From Antedon bifida (taxonomy: Eukaryota; Echinodermata; Crinoidea; Comatulida; Antedonidae), in the NCBI GenBank assembly GCA_963402885.1, contig OY727096.1:26517820-26581819 (forward strand): 64,000 nucleotides of DNA. Direction: 5' to 3'. A program made the position numbers and the translations under genes. Below the pieces are notes generated by a model. That model worked only from the letters and a program-made list of their open reading frames with translations, was not told the origin of the DNA and searched no databases. Position 1 is the stretch's first letter. Every line of letters begins with the position of its first letter. Positions 1 through 13,700 of the stretch are shown here, piece by piece.

Positions 1-1374
1 CTCCAACACCTTACATGCATATGTTCAAAACACAGTACGTCATTTGACCCCTTACGATCGACTTCCGAACAACTTGTGTATCGTTTGTGAATTGTAACTC
101 AGCTAAAACACCATATGAGTTACAACCACCTTGAAAAATAACGAGATACAGCAGGTAGATTGTCGAATTTCCTAATGAACAAAACATACCCTGACAGCAG
201 GGGAGTTCTTGTGTATGTTACTCCACACCTTTTACACAAGCCCTTATGAGGGGAGTATTCTTCTCGTCACAGCATTTCTTGTTTTCAATGCGCTGTTGCT
301 TTTTCTGTACTTGTAAGGCCTACGAAGAGATTCTATATGCTCTGCTGTTCAATGAATTCCCTTTCGCTTATTATTCAATTATACATTGCTCCTGAATAAC
401 CTCAGGTCGGATTTTCGATTCTGAGTTGAACACACTGTCGTTTCCGCTAAATAAATTCTACTCTGTTTTGTCACTAGTCAGTTGCCTAAAATGTAGAATT
501 AATATACTTTTAAAACATGTTTAACGTTTTGTATAACGAAGAAACGAACTTGTTGCTCCCCTTTCTGCTGATTAAATTATACTTCACCCTGAAATTATGT
601 TTATCTTCCCTCTTAAATACAGTAGTAAAAATGTTCCATAAAACGTTATGGCATGTTTACAGTTTTTAAACGTTTACAATATATTTTAAGTAACAAGTTG
701 CAGTATAGTTAAATCTGTTCGTTGACATTGCAGGCCTATTATTATTATTAGGGCCTATACCTCTTAATTCACTAAGAAGACATGTGAAGAGTAAAATACA
801 ACTTTTACTCTTCCCTGACTTAAGTAATTTACGTAAATAAATTTAACAGATGAATATATTTTGGAAAAGGTACATGCAATATTTAATATTTTGTATATTT
901 TTATAATCAGTAAAGTACATGCCTTGAAATTATTTCCGTTTGTCCAAAGTTAAAAAATCAAAAATTCACATAAAAATACAAAAATTAAATATATACACTT
1001 TCACTCTTCTCTAATTGAACTAAAAAGTATAAAAAGATAAACTGTTAAAATGGTAAATGTCAAAATTGTATTGTATTTTCTCAACAGATTATGTTGCCAG
1101 CTAATAAATAAGTACTCAAAACACGTATTGTAGGTCTATTACCACGATCCCTGTGTTTTTCTATCGGAGTCGAATACAGGAGTTGGTATACATGGAAAGC
1201 ATTGTGCCAAAGAAGACGTGTTCAATAATATAAATTTAATTTATTTCTAACCACAGACGAACTTTAATTACATTTCGTTCTAAAGGTTGCATTTAAATTA
1301 ATTACGTGGTTCAAATTCACGATGAAGACTACCATACATTGTTCTCGAAGACTTTGAAGACAGACACAAAGCGT

Positions 1375-1470
1375 GTACAAGTCATTAGTCTAGGTTGTAG
1401 ACGGAGTTGACTTAACATTAGTAGCAAGATAAATATTTTGGCACATATAGCGTCTCATACGTATACTACT
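1375..1470. repeat. Small dispersed element with a GGCACATAT..GTxTCATACGTAT core
   Basis: The piece reads TAGTCTAGG, then GACGGAGTT, then a core close to TTTTGGCACATATAGCGTC and TCATACGTAT. The same order of words recurs at 28170-28290, at 49040-49136 (a clean insertion with a target duplication) and in partial form near 5290, 19690, 28520, 57045 and 62050. It is therefore a dispersed MITE-like family. No coding capacity. Confidence 0.5.
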
Positions 1471-3036
1471 TAACTCGTAATCGTAGTTTTTAGAAAAGAA
1501 AAAAATCGAAACGCCGACTGGTGAACTAACATAAAAAAGACAATAACTGCATACTTTGGAGCAAGTCTAAATCAGCATAATATGCCAATTTGTATAACAA
1601 GAATGACGTCACTCTTTTCTGATCACACGTCATTGTTGCTAAAATTGGCTTGATTGTATAGCCATGCGTTACCAACAAAAAAGACTCCCTGGGGTATATT
1701 CTGATTAATATTGACATTGGACTATTGCCACTCCGGGGTATCAAACAAAGGAGGGCAATTACCAAATAAAAACATGCATATCACTAAATATTTAACAGCT
1801 TCACACTGCGCGTATCAAAATAATGACAAATTTGCCGTATAGATCCTTTATACTGACATTAATTATAGTATTCTACAACGATGATCTATTATATTAATCA
1901 TGCCAAATCAATCCCCGCCCCTGTCCAATAAAAAGAGGCCTCTAAAAATACATATCCGGGGTTTGTTATAAATGGGAGACAGATAAATTTCTAATCGCGA
2001 AAATGAAAACTCACTTCACTTCTCTCATTATAATAATGCTACTTTATTTTAACAGTTTTGTTGTTGAGATTGTTCACGAAAAACTATCCCGAAAGTCGAA
2101 AATGAAGCACGGTACAATCCACACAACGTTTGAGAATACAGTATAACCCCTCTAGTATTAAGGGGAAATAACAGTGCGCAATATCCTCTACATCAGAGGT
2201 TGTTCCTTTCACAGGAAAGTGTCCATTGAATCGGGTGGCCCCTGAAAAGGACGGGTTTTACTCTGTCCGAATACGCCCATTTATGCCATTATTAGATAGT
2301 CTGAAAGGGTGGGTTCTAATCCTGTGCCAATCACTACCGAGATTTTTCTAGAATGCATGACATAACCAACCTCAAAAATGTAAACCGTAGGTTGGTAATT
2401 TGTATAGAATTAAGGTTTTAAATCAGTTTACATTTCAAATACTCTGAATTAAAGTTAATCAATGACGTCATTGTTTATTGGAAAAAACAAAGGCAAAAAC
2501 GATATGTTTAGTGTACTTTCTTTCAACGGGTCCATAAAGAAATTTCAAATCGTGCAAGTTTTCGAATTAGAAGTAAAGTTGTAAATCAACTCATTGAGTC
2601 ACTTGAGAATTGTCACGATATTTCTATGACAAATGGGTAAGACCCTACGGAAGATGATGATTTTGGAAATTGTTTTTACGTGTTAACATTTCAAAGAGAG
2701 AGGAAAAACAGCAACATTTTTGATTTGTGATCTGAACCTATCTATAGGCCTATTCGCCGAGTTCGTGATTGCTGGTCAGTCTATATTTGAGTGGGTGGTA
2801 TCACTGTAAATTAGTTAAAATTGAATCGGACATGGCCTAAAATGTTACCAGTTATATACTGTCCAAAAATTGTTAGTTATAATCTAATTTAATAAAGTGA
2901 TATAAAATATATTGTAACATAATTCGCTAAAACGTAAAACGCGATTGAATACTTGATCAATGTATCTTATTCACACTGGCAAAAAAGTGCCTGTTTAATA
3001 GGCCTATTCTAAATTCCAAACAAGGACGTAATGCCA

Positions 3037-3160
3037 ACGCGCTATCCACACTATCAAACTAGTTTGACAAAAAAAGTGTGATATGCATTATCGTGTCCAT
3101 ATGGGCGCATCACATGTTGTTAGTGTCACTTCAAGTTTGATAGTGTAAACGGAGCTTAAC
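3037..3160. repeat. MITE with ATCAAACTAGTTTGAC-type termini
   Basis: The left end reads ACACTATCAAACTAGTTTGAC and the right end CAAGTTTGATAGTGTAAACG, so the ends are inverted copies of one another around a short interior. A sister copy with the same termini lies in a TAF5L intron at 12800-12918. Both begin at an AGCTC/AACGC-type flank and end near GGAGCTT or AGAACTT. No coding capacity. Confidence 0.6.
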
Positions 3161-3205
3161 AAACAATTGGGATGATTGGTGAAAAACTGCGTGTTATACC
3201 TCATA

Positions 3206-3448
3206 TAAGCTTGGTTCACACTGACGGATGATCCATTGCGTGATTGAATTGGACATATTCTTTGAGTGAGGTTGGTGAAATCTGTCCATTATCGAGACTT
3301 TTGTCGATTATGGTGGTTTTCTGTCCTTTATATGTGCTGAGGGCGCTGTTGTTGTCCAATATAGGGACTTTCCATATAAGGACTGTCCATCATAAGTTTC
3401 ACTTGCGTTGTCTTTGCGTCATTGCATTGCGTCCAAGTGGAAATAAAG
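3206..3448. repeat. Diverged GCTTGGTTCACACT inverted-repeat element
   Basis: Begins AAGCTTGGTTCACACT and ends near GCGTCCAAGTGG followed by AAAGCT. These are diverged versions of the ends of the GTGGTTCCCACTAG family that is frequent later in the window. The interior includes purine/pyrimidine-rich sequence (CTTCTTTTCGA repeats) also seen in inverse orientation near 44650. The 144-codon open frame across it (3244-3678) is incidental. Confidence 0.4.
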
Positions 3449-5064
3449 CTGTTCGTGCATATACTGCAAAAACCGGGCTTCTCTTTTTAGGAATCTTGGG
3501 TGGGCTTCTTTTTGAGATCCCCAGTGATATTCTTTTCGAGGTTACATTTGAAAACCAAAGAGGGGGACTTCTTTTCGAAATTGTCTTTCTTTTCGAGATT
3601 GACATCTTTTTGAAAAGAATCCCAACGAATTATCTCCTATTATGGTATTTTGTGCTCATTCATTGTTTTTTAAAGTGATAGGCCTATTAATTATGCACAA
3701 TATCATAGTTATCATATTTATTACTTAGTTTCCCAAGCACCCCAGTTATACAGTTTGATTTGTTGCAGAACTCAACATTTTCTGGTGCTAAATTCGGTGT
3801 AAATCATTTGGTTAGAGTTTACACATGTGACGGATTAGATCATCTTCCGAACCAGAAGTTTTAATCAAGTACAGAATTAACAGACGTCAAAAATGACATG
3901 AACAATTATAACAAAAATGACATAATTGAAATCAGATCATCAATATATACCTTCTTTATAATTGGTTTATGTTGTTCTTTAAAATATACTGTAATGTATC
4001 TGTCGATTGACATATTATCATAATAAAAGCCAGCCTTTTCAACTACTCCCTCGCAAATTCATCGCTATTACTTACTTGATTTACCAAGTATCACAGGATC
4101 TCTTCTGAATGACTAGGCCTACTTGCTGATTTTTCTTGATATTTGTATTAGATAATAAAACTTGAAATTCTGAGCTAAAAAAAATATATATCATTCATGA
4201 TCAAATTGAAATAATATTTATTAACAAATGTTTAATTTGACATCATTATCTCATAACAATAAACAATATTATATCCTTTATCTGTCATATCAATAATACA
4301 TTGCTTGATCACGTAACTAACAATAATAGGTGTGTTGTATAAACAGGCCCTAAACGAGACTGGTTTCGCCGATTAAATTGTCCTAAATATATAAATATAA
4401 TTTCTAATAAATCGTAATGACATTCCAATTGTTGAAGTCACATTTATCAAAATACTAATAAAAATTTAACATTTTAATATTGGGAATGAAAAATGGCAAA
4501 TTAATTAATAAATATTTTAAAATAATAAATGAAATTGTCGATCGTAAAATGCTCGTAAATCAAGTTTTAAAATATGTTCCTCCTTATTTTTTATTGTTTT
4601 TCAATCTTCTATTTTAGAATAATATGATTGTGAATAATTGTTCTATTCGATTCGTATTTTTTGTTTAAACTCCTAAATGTGTGTAACTTTAAGTTAAATG
4701 TCTGTTATGAACTTATCAGATTCCCCGTCGTCATGTACAATTTATTTTTCATTTGTGAATAAACAATTTAAAGAAAAAACAAAGTTTTGAATGGATGTTG
4801 TATGACAGGATATATACGTTAAAACGACAGTTGTGTAATTTCTGTAATTTGTGGTTGCGATTCCTCATTAATATTAATCCTTTTGCTACTTTTGCCGTTC
4901 TTTATGAAGGTCAAAGGTCAGGTGTAGGCCAATGTTGCTAAATCCGTCATTTGTTTTTGTTTATACTTTGAGTAAACAAAATAAACATATATGGTGTTTA
5001 ATGGTATAGCTAATAATTACAATTATATTATAGAACCAACTAATTGTTCCCCAAGGAGTTAAGT

Positions 5065-5150
5065 TGAATCCTAAGATGGTCTAGATGACTTGCGCCTGGC
5101 TAGTGATCTGGAAGTGGTGGGCTGGAGTCCCACTCGAGAGGTAGGTAGGC
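5065..5150 (+). repeat. tRNA-like SINE fragment (tentative)
   Basis: The stretch GATGGTCTAGATGACTTGCG followed by GGGCTGGAGTCCCACTCGAG resembles the spacing of tRNA A-box and B-box promoter elements, but no cloverleaf can be folded convincingly. Comparable tRNA-like pieces occur near 13870 and 15093. It is called a probable SINE remnant only on this resemblance. Confidence 0.25.
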
Positions 5151-5847
5151 CTATAAACATGGAAGAACAATACACTTATGAAGTATTAACGACAGTACGA
5201 CCATAAGAGGTGCATAAGCCCTAGTCGTCGCAAATCAATCCCTTAATGCCTGAAAATAACAAAATCAAATGCGGTGGTAATAACAATTTTGGCACACATG
5301 ACGTTTCATACTGGAATACAAAATAAAATATGATGCGCATGACAGACAACTTGAGACCCAGTACATAAAATACTGATAATAATCATAAACTGTATTAATC
5401 AAAATCAGCTTCAACACTTGTTGAAGTTCAATAAAGTGACTTTTAAAATAACACTATTTCTTATCTCGGCTGATATGTACTACAAATGGACGTGTTGAAA
5501 ACATTGGCCGTTTATTTAATGCTTTAACATGTACACTAATGGCCCGATCATACAAAGAGTGTTTATTTGACAAATTGTTAATAAGGTTTAAACACCGGGC
5601 TTAAAATCACAGTGTTATGACGAACGTCGAAACTGATTTATGGTCGCGCGTGAAGAAACCTGTGGACAGACGCTTTTCTTGAGATGGGTCCTTATGCCTT
5701 AATAGATAGATGACACGCACAGATCAGAAGATCGCATGAATACATGATTGTGTGTAACCTCTCTCCTAAAGCTGTGTTCACACGCACTATAGTTAAGCTA
5801 CCATATCCGAGTTGAACTACGTAAGAACTCGTGTGTAATCAGTAATA

Positions 5848-6051
5848 AAGCTTGGTTCACACTTTGACGCAACGCAGCGCAAGGACTTAAGCGCGTGGAA
5901 AATAATTTGACCAATCACGACGAGATAGCTCATCCACATTGCCTGTCGCTTCCGTTGTGATTGGGGTCTTGGATGATCTATCGCTTTGTAAGTAGTCAAA
6001 TTGCAGCGCGTGTGACGTCCTTGCGTTGCGTCCAAGTGGGGAACCAAACTT
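5848..6051. repeat. Diverged MITE of the GCTTGGTTC..GTGGGGAACC family
   Basis: Begins AAGCTTGGTTCACACTTTG and ends GCGTCCAAGTGGGGAACCAA, an inverted pair. The interior has the GACGCAACGCAG and TTGCGTTGCG words typical of the family. The 76-codon minus frame inside it is a by-product of the repeat. Confidence 0.6.
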
Positions 6052-7706
6052 CAACACGTCTCTTAAACCTCCGGACTTCGATGTAGAGTTATATCTGATA
6101 TAATGTTAGACCACACACGTTTGAACAACTAGAGGCGAACTGTATTTCTCAGTTAGAGCATCAAAAACGAGATATGAGATTAAATTCTTGTTTACAGAAG
6201 AACGCAGATTTCAATTATTCAATAACTTGAATAATTTCATATAAAGAACAAACGGGCTTCTCAGACATCATCCGGGAGATTTCTGAAAATAATATCATGA
6301 TAATGATTCAAATCATTTAAAGTAAAGATTAAACATGATTTCATAGTATACTCGTCCTCCTTAAATATCTGTATTTGTTTTGTATGCTTTGTTCGATTTT
6401 AAGTCATCCGTAACTTAGTTCCTTTTCATTTTCTAGATCCCTCTCATAGCGATAGCGGTAAGCATACAAAATGCAAACTTTGAATGGAAATCATACCGGC
6501 ACTAATTTGAGAGTGCTTTTTGTATTGTTATAATTGTTTTCGATGTGATTTATGGCGATTGAGCAATCTCATGAGAAATAAATGGTAACTTCATCTTCAT
6601 CTGTACATTTCTTACTTTATGATCCATGAAATACCTAAGCACACACTGAGGCGCGAAGAATGTCTTCTCATTTTCTATTTTCATTTTGTGTTTTAGGCCT
6701 ACATTCCATTAACAATCCGTTATACATTCTATTTGTCTGTCCGTGCATTCCTATATTCGTCACTGCGGTACTTCACGCGGTTCCTATAGCTAAAATTAGT
6801 TTACTTTACTTTTCACGGCTAACACGTTTACATTAATTAACAAAAATTACAAACGATCGAAATTATAAGTGAAATATATTGTAAATAGTTATAGTAATGT
6901 AATTTCAATTGTTATATTGTAATTTTTAATGCAAGCAATGGCATTTCCAAAATGAGAGATGAGAATAAAATTTGAATCTTTGAACCCTTGAAATGGACAA
7001 AGGCACTTATAAACCATTTCCAAAAGGAGATTTTCATATTGAATTGCACGGCTGTGGTGAGTCTGTTTCTAAGCAAAGCACAGACCTACTTAGGATAACT
7101 ACAGTATATAATACCGTATATAACCCTTCTTCGGTCAGGCTAGTACATTTTACATCAAACGACATGATGCGTTCCTATATGAAGTGGCCCAATATTCAAT
7201 TTAGGCCCGGTGTAACAATACGATTACGTTTTTGCGGGCTGATAAAATGTTTTTACCGAGTGGGTGTATTGTTTTTGAAAAAGTTGACTGTATTAATCAA
7301 ATGGCATATTATTATATAGTTTAATTAATTATTTCCTTGAGTGGGCGTAAATATTATTACGTCATAACCTTGTCACTTCCTTAAATCGAACGAATTTATT
7401 AGAGGCCTATGTCGGAAACGACTACGAAAACTGTTCAATTACACTAAAAATATCATGCCTATTAATAAATATAAATAGGCCCTAATGATAAATTTGTGGT
7501 GAAATTTAGACAATAATGCTACAATACATAGTTTTCGTTTTGAAATATTCTTTAATTTTAGGTAGCTTATTTTTGGTTGTTGTAAAGAAACACTTTTAAT
7601 TGAAATTCAGCGACCATAATACAGTAATAAGACACTCTGAAATAGCTGAGAGAATTAAATAAAGTTTATTTATTCGTTGGTGGCGCTTTTCATAAAACCA
7701 CCGTGA

Positions 7707-7770
7707 ACAAAATGGCAGCCCACAGCTTGCATGCAGAATCATGAAAAGAATAACAGGTTTACGAAGATGA
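7707..7770 (+). promoter_or_regulatory. TAF5L 5' leader: YY1-like site and two overlapping uORFs
   Basis: ACAAAATGGCAGCC at 7708-7720 matches the YY1-type AANATGGC core often found at starts of housekeeping genes. Its ATG (7712) opens a 10-codon uORF ending TGA at 7742-7744. That stop overlaps the ATG at 7741 in the sequence ATGA. The second uORF (9 codons) ends TGA at 7768-7770, again overlapping the main ATG (7767) as ATGA. The leader would thus carry two four-base stop/start overlaps in series. Whether the transcript includes them depends on the unknown start site. Confidence 0.45.
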
Positions 7771-10700
7771 AACGAGTTAATGGAGAACACATCCAGTCAG
7801 CTGTTTCACTTCATTTGAGGAAGAGACAGTTTGTGGTTAGTATAACATTCATATGTCAATAAAAGCCGATTTATTTTGAGCTAGAGTGGTAGGATATTAG
7901 GCTAGTCCTAGCTAGCACAAGTGTGAGAGATTGTGTTTACTGTTACGTAGCTAGACTTGCCTCTAGCAGGCGCCTCTTTCCATTCTGGGAAAGGTTTACT
8001 AGGCCTAGCTAAGCGCATAGGAGAGTAGGCAGAGAAGTTGTGTGTTAAGTTTTTGCTAAGCACATGGCAAGGCTAATCGACAACTTGGCCAGGCTAAGGA
8101 GTATATTATAGGCCTTACCTAGGGCCTAGCTAGGCCAAATTGATAAAAATAAATAACTTCAAATTTTCTTACAGGATTGTGAAGGTTCTAATCAAACTGA
8201 AATACCCCTTGCTCAGGACATTGTTTCTATGGCAACAGATGAGCTACTATTGGGAATTGCTGGGGCTTCACGGGCAATATCCAATGCCTCATGGTACAGT
8301 AATATTGTTAACCTTTTTTGCATACAAACAACTTTCCCTACTTTTTTTAATGTAGTGGTTCAAAACTTTGTGGACCCCAAAATGGACCATGGACGGTATA
8401 CATGATTTTTGTGCAGGGTTTGTTTTCAGGTAATCTGAAAATCGTTTATACTTGAGACAGTTCTTCGGTCCTTTTTTTATGTGGACGTACATGCTCTTTA
8501 ACTATGAATCATGTTGCAGAGCATGTGGTATTTGTAACCATGACATACGCGCTCCCAATCCTGGATATTTTCAATTCCAGGCTAACATTAGAACCCTTCG
8601 ACCTCAAAAGCTGAATACTCCTCACAGAACTGCCTGCAGGAATGTCACAACCTGATTTTATGATATTAAATTGAGTGTTATTAAAAAAGAAATGTTTTTT
8701 CTTTCAGTGAAAATGACACTACCGTTTATGAAGAGCAGTACAAACGTTTTAAACTTTTTATTGATGGGGCTATTGAAGATTATAAGGTATGTATCAGAAA
8801 TGAAAGTTCATAAAATTGATTTAAGAGAAATGACAATGTTAGAGGTATGTTGGCATTATGTTTCTTTAACCCATGGATGTATTCACTTTTCTAGGCTCCT
8901 TTAAAGCAGTTGTACTTTCCTGTTTTTGTACACCTTTTTCTTGACATGATTTATGCTGGACAGAAAGTGGCAGGTAAGTTGACACTATTGGCTATATAAG
9001 AAAACCTTTCTTTTGAAATAGCCCTATTCAGGGTAACACCTAGAGTTTTTGCCATATATGTAAAACATCCTAGGTGATGTGATCTAATCTAATCTAATTT
9101 CAAATACTATATTTTATCGATCCAATTGTTCCTCTGATTAAACTTTGTCAATGTTTTTAATGGCTAGGCCTACTACATAAAACTACTATAATTTTTTTTA
9201 AACCATTTTTAATACTGGTTAGAGCCAATTTAGCATGGCAAATCTTACTGGCAAAACCTGCTTCGGAAAAACACTGGTTTTTCTACTATATTTAAATATC
9301 CTAAGAATAACTATTAATGGAAAGATATTTAGGCCAAATGATGTTTATTTTAAAACGAATTTCTTATTTTTATCTTCAACAGCTAAAATTTTTTATGAGA
9401 AACACAGCCAAGATTTTGCCGTTGAACCTCATCAGCAACACCTAATCGGACTGCTATCAGGAATTGTTGACCGCATGGACATTTTAATGAATCCTGCTGT
9501 AGAGTCATTCAGGTGAATTGAACTTGAAGTTACTACAGTGTAAACTCACCTTTAGGACACCTATTAAAGGGACACATTCCATATACAGGGAACTCCTCCT
9601 GTGAAAATACTACAGCCACTCCCTATTCTAGAGACACTCCTATATACCAATACTGTTTTTAGTTAAGGATATCGACCATGTGAAAAATTGAACAATTTAT
9701 AAAGCGCTTTGTTTTGGTTTTCGGTTGTTTTAATTCATTTACTATTACGAAGAGTCATTTAATGTGATTATCAGTTAAAAGTAAACATATATTATTATTA
9801 CTGTAAATTACTAATTATTAAATGACCGTTATCTTGCAGGGAAGGTAAAGCAGTGGTGAAGTTTGACAATCAAGTACTAGATTACCTGCTTAGGTTTCTC
9901 CAATGTTGTAACAGTACTGTACTTATAAAATGTCTGGACCAACACATTGCATTAGAAGGTAACAATTCTCTATATTATAACACTAAGTGTTCTTATATAT
10001 CGCTTAATGCACAAGCCTTCTAAGCGCTTCACATTATTATTTTTTTATCGAACACGTGGAAATATACTCCCAGAATGCAGCTAGTAATAAGCGCAATTGT
10101 GATTTGACCTTACAAGGTACCCATTTGTACACGTAATAGAGGCCAACGTAAGTAAAGCGTCTTGCCTATGGATACGAGCAATGGGATGAGCGTCGGATTC
10201 AAATCTACAATGTTCCGATCAATAGTCCAACACACTTGCGGTTTGAGCATTTCTAGAATCCAACCTCACGATTAGGGGTACATAGCACAGTGAAGTTTTT
10301 ATAAATATGTTTAGAATTTGGTCACTACTGTAGTGAGTACCACATAACGGTTTTACTCCATTCATTTTCTAATAGGAGTTTGATTCAAGATAGAAGAGAC
10401 AAAAATATTTGCCTCTTCTATCTTGAATCAAACTATTTTTACTTTACATCCAGTAGATGGAATGTTTTTAAACCCAAATCTACCATTTAATTATTGCCTT
10501 TTACAGTAAAATTTACATTTGATAAATCTGTCGTTATTTTTTTCAGTGACAGATTCTTCTAACAGTACTTCACCAGAAGAAGGCAAAATGCATCCACATC
10601 TAATAAAGAAACACGAGAGTCCGGAGAAAAAGTCTGCACACACAAGCTCTCTTGATCATGTAATTCATAAGGTCCAGACAGGGCCTCCGTCTATGCCATC

Positions 10701-13700
10701 CATCTGCCATTATACAGTACTCAATGCAAATCAGGGGTGAGTGTATTATTTGGGTAGATACAGGCTGAGGAAAGGTGTACAAAATGGCCTTTAGGATTGG
10801 CGCACCATATCTTATCTCCCCACCTGTTATTCCAGCGTTTCCCAAAATCCTGGATCTGCAGTTTATAGTCATCACTTCTTGGTTGCTACAACTACAATAG
10901 TTTCACCCTTAAGCACTATATAAATTGTATGTAATGATCATATATACTTAACTATCAAGTAAATGAAATAAAAGTTTGTATGGAGGATAAAAGGCCAAAA
11001 TAACTTTTTTTAAATAAAAGTTTTCATGTAATAAATAATCAATAATTATTTGCGGTGCTATCAATTCTCAAGCAAATTAAAACTATTCACTATAATTATT
11101 TTTAGTTTGTTTCTATCATTTAATTTTACTTGTAGACTTGCTTGCACATCTCTATCTCATGATGCTCAGTTGCTCTGTGGGGGATTTGAAAACTCCAGTC
11201 TGCAGGTGTGGAGTCTAACGTCCAAAAAACTTAAGAGGCAACAGAGGGCAGCAGATGTTAGCAAAATTCATGTTGCTGGTGAATTTATAGAAGAGAAATT
11301 AGAAACTGAAAGGTAAATACAAATAAATATATATTTATTATTTTATTTATCTAAAATGTTGTTATATGGCAAAGATCTCGTCTGGGCTTATGCGTAAGTT
11401 TATAATGAAAGGGGTGCTATGGCAAAAAATATATGTTCCCTTGCATAACAATTGTATTTTAGTATATCAGCTCAACTTGCCAAAAAAAAATAGGGCCCAT
11501 TTCAAATTTAAAAAATGGTACTTTATAATTAAATACTAGTGCTACTGTATTACTAATATTATTGTTGCCAACAAGCTGTTTTTGAATGTGTGTAGTTGTT
11601 AATTACTATCTATATTTGTTACAGTGTTGGCAGTGACAGCAAGACTCTCAGAGGACACAGTGGTCCTGTATATGATTGTACGTTTCTAAAAAATTCAAAT
11701 TTACTACTCTCATGCTCGGAAGACTCCACAGGTATGTAAATATAAACACAATCAAACTTTAGATAAATAAAATAAAACTTTTTGTTTCAATTATTTTTTT
11801 TAATGAATTTATTGTGTTTTTCCAATTGGGTTTTTGATTAAATTTAACCATTTATTTTGTCATTTTATAATTGAAAATATAATTTTTTTTTCTATGGAAG
11901 TGATTAATTTGTGATGATTAATCAAAATAAACTATTCTCAAAGTCTGATTTAATCAATCTTCATTTTTCATGTTTTTTGGATATTCTTTATAATACATTC
12001 TGAAAATAAATTTCACAGAAAAAAGGTGTCCAATTTATAAGAAGATTAAAGAAATGTATGTATGTTAATTGTAATTTTAAAATATATTCTGAGAATAAAC
12101 TTTCAAAAATATATTTGATTTAGTGCGTTCATGGGACCTGAACACATACACAAACACTTCATCGTACAAAGGTCACAATTATCCTGTATGGTGCATTGAC
12201 TCAGGACCGATGGGGATTTACTTTGCGACCGGGTCAAAGGACCGTAGTGCTCGGCTCTGGTCACTGGAACGATTGTACCCACTGAGGATTTACGCAGGGC
12301 ATTTTTTAGATGTTGATGTAAGCTGTTATTTTGGGTTTTTTTTAAATTAAATTTGGTTTTATTAATCTGAGCATTTGGTACCTCTCACGAGCTGCCGCAA
12401 TCAAAACAATTTTTTTAATAAATGCAATTTTTTTTAAATAATGTGTTGTGTCTAGTTTTAATGAATATAATTAATTATAAAAATTAAAAAAAATAATATG
12501 TTCATTTTAATTATCGTTTTTTAGTGTATTAGGTTTCATAGCAACAACAATTACTTAGCAACGGGGTCGAGCGATAAGACTGTTCGTGTGTGGAGTATAC
12601 AAGATGGGAAATGTGTGCGAATATTAACAGGTCACAAGGTAATGTAATAATAGTAAATATAACACCTAAATGAATTCCTGTCATTTGATTGGCACATGGC
12701 ATGCATTAGTATGCAGTATTGAACGGTCGTTCAATATTCCTTTTTTTCGTGTATGGAAAAAAAAATCTTTTCATGACACAGTCATTATAAATATATTTTT
12801 AAGCTCTGTCTACACTATCAAACTTTATGTGACAAAACAAATATGACGTCATATCACTATCATATTTGGGCACACCACATTTTTTTGTCAAACTAGTTTG
12901 ATAATGTAGACAGAACTTTATTGTTAACATGAATGTAAATGTACTTTATGTTTGTCCATGTCCATACATCAATTTGTATGTACAAGATTATTGTAAGGTA
13001 CCTATGTTTGCATTCAATATTTAAAATTGTATTACGTCATTAACAGGTATTAAGAAATTTTAGACTCATTGAGTTGGTCACTTTTGTTTCCGGACTTATT
13101 CTTTTTTATTTCATCATTGGACAAATAAAAATTGAAATGTATAATGATGAAAAGATCCTGATAATGATGATAACATAATTATAGTTGTATTAATATTGTT
13201 TTTTCCATTCTTTTTAGGGTTCAATTAATGCTCTTGAATTTTCTCCTGATGGAAAAGTATTAGCGTCAGCAGGTATGGTTTTGGAATAGTTAATACAAAG
13301 TTTTTGTTTTCTTATATATGCCATATTAGAATGAACTATTATTATTATAACAGTACAATTACAGAAAGAAATTGATGTTAATTTTTTATTCTAGGTGAAG
13401 ATCGTAGAATTCGTTTATGGGATCTAGCAACCGGTCAACTTTTAAAAGAACTGCGGGGTCATTCAAACACAGTTTATGGGCTCAGTTTTAGTCCCAATGG
13501 TGCTATGCTTGCCTCAGGTAATTAGTGGTATTTATCCATTTTGCTTGAGATTAGATGATGAGGAGGCTGCCATGCCAGGGATGGTGTGAGGATAGCACTA
13601 TTGATAAGATGCAGTTATTCTGCCAGTGATGTTGGGATAATGTGATGATAGCATTGATAGATTTTAACTTTTTTTCTTTCTGAGATTTAGCAATTTGTTT

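Larger units (their letters stand above)
1..7700. other. Gene-poor AT-rich flank
   Basis: No reading frame here looks like a conserved protein, and no run of splice-bounded exons could be assembled. The stretch is AT-rich with long T and A runs. It holds several short inverted-repeat elements, listed separately, and many copies of the word AGGCCTA (for example near 317, 732, 2747, 3000, 3680, 4112 and 5145). Regulatory sequence for the downstream TAF5L gene may lie in the last kilobase, but none is identifiable beyond the site listed at the gene start. Confidence 0.6.

Noticed and set aside
3244..3678. 144-codon plus frame with LLFEI repeats
   Set aside because: Overlaps a dispersed repeat and an antisense frame, has no known domain, and its repeated words come from CTTCTTTTCGA repeats.
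6993..7319. 108-codon plus frame, with a possible donor GTGAGT at 7056
   Set aside because: No recognisable homology, no partner exons, and the residues after the donor look random; not enough to call a gene.
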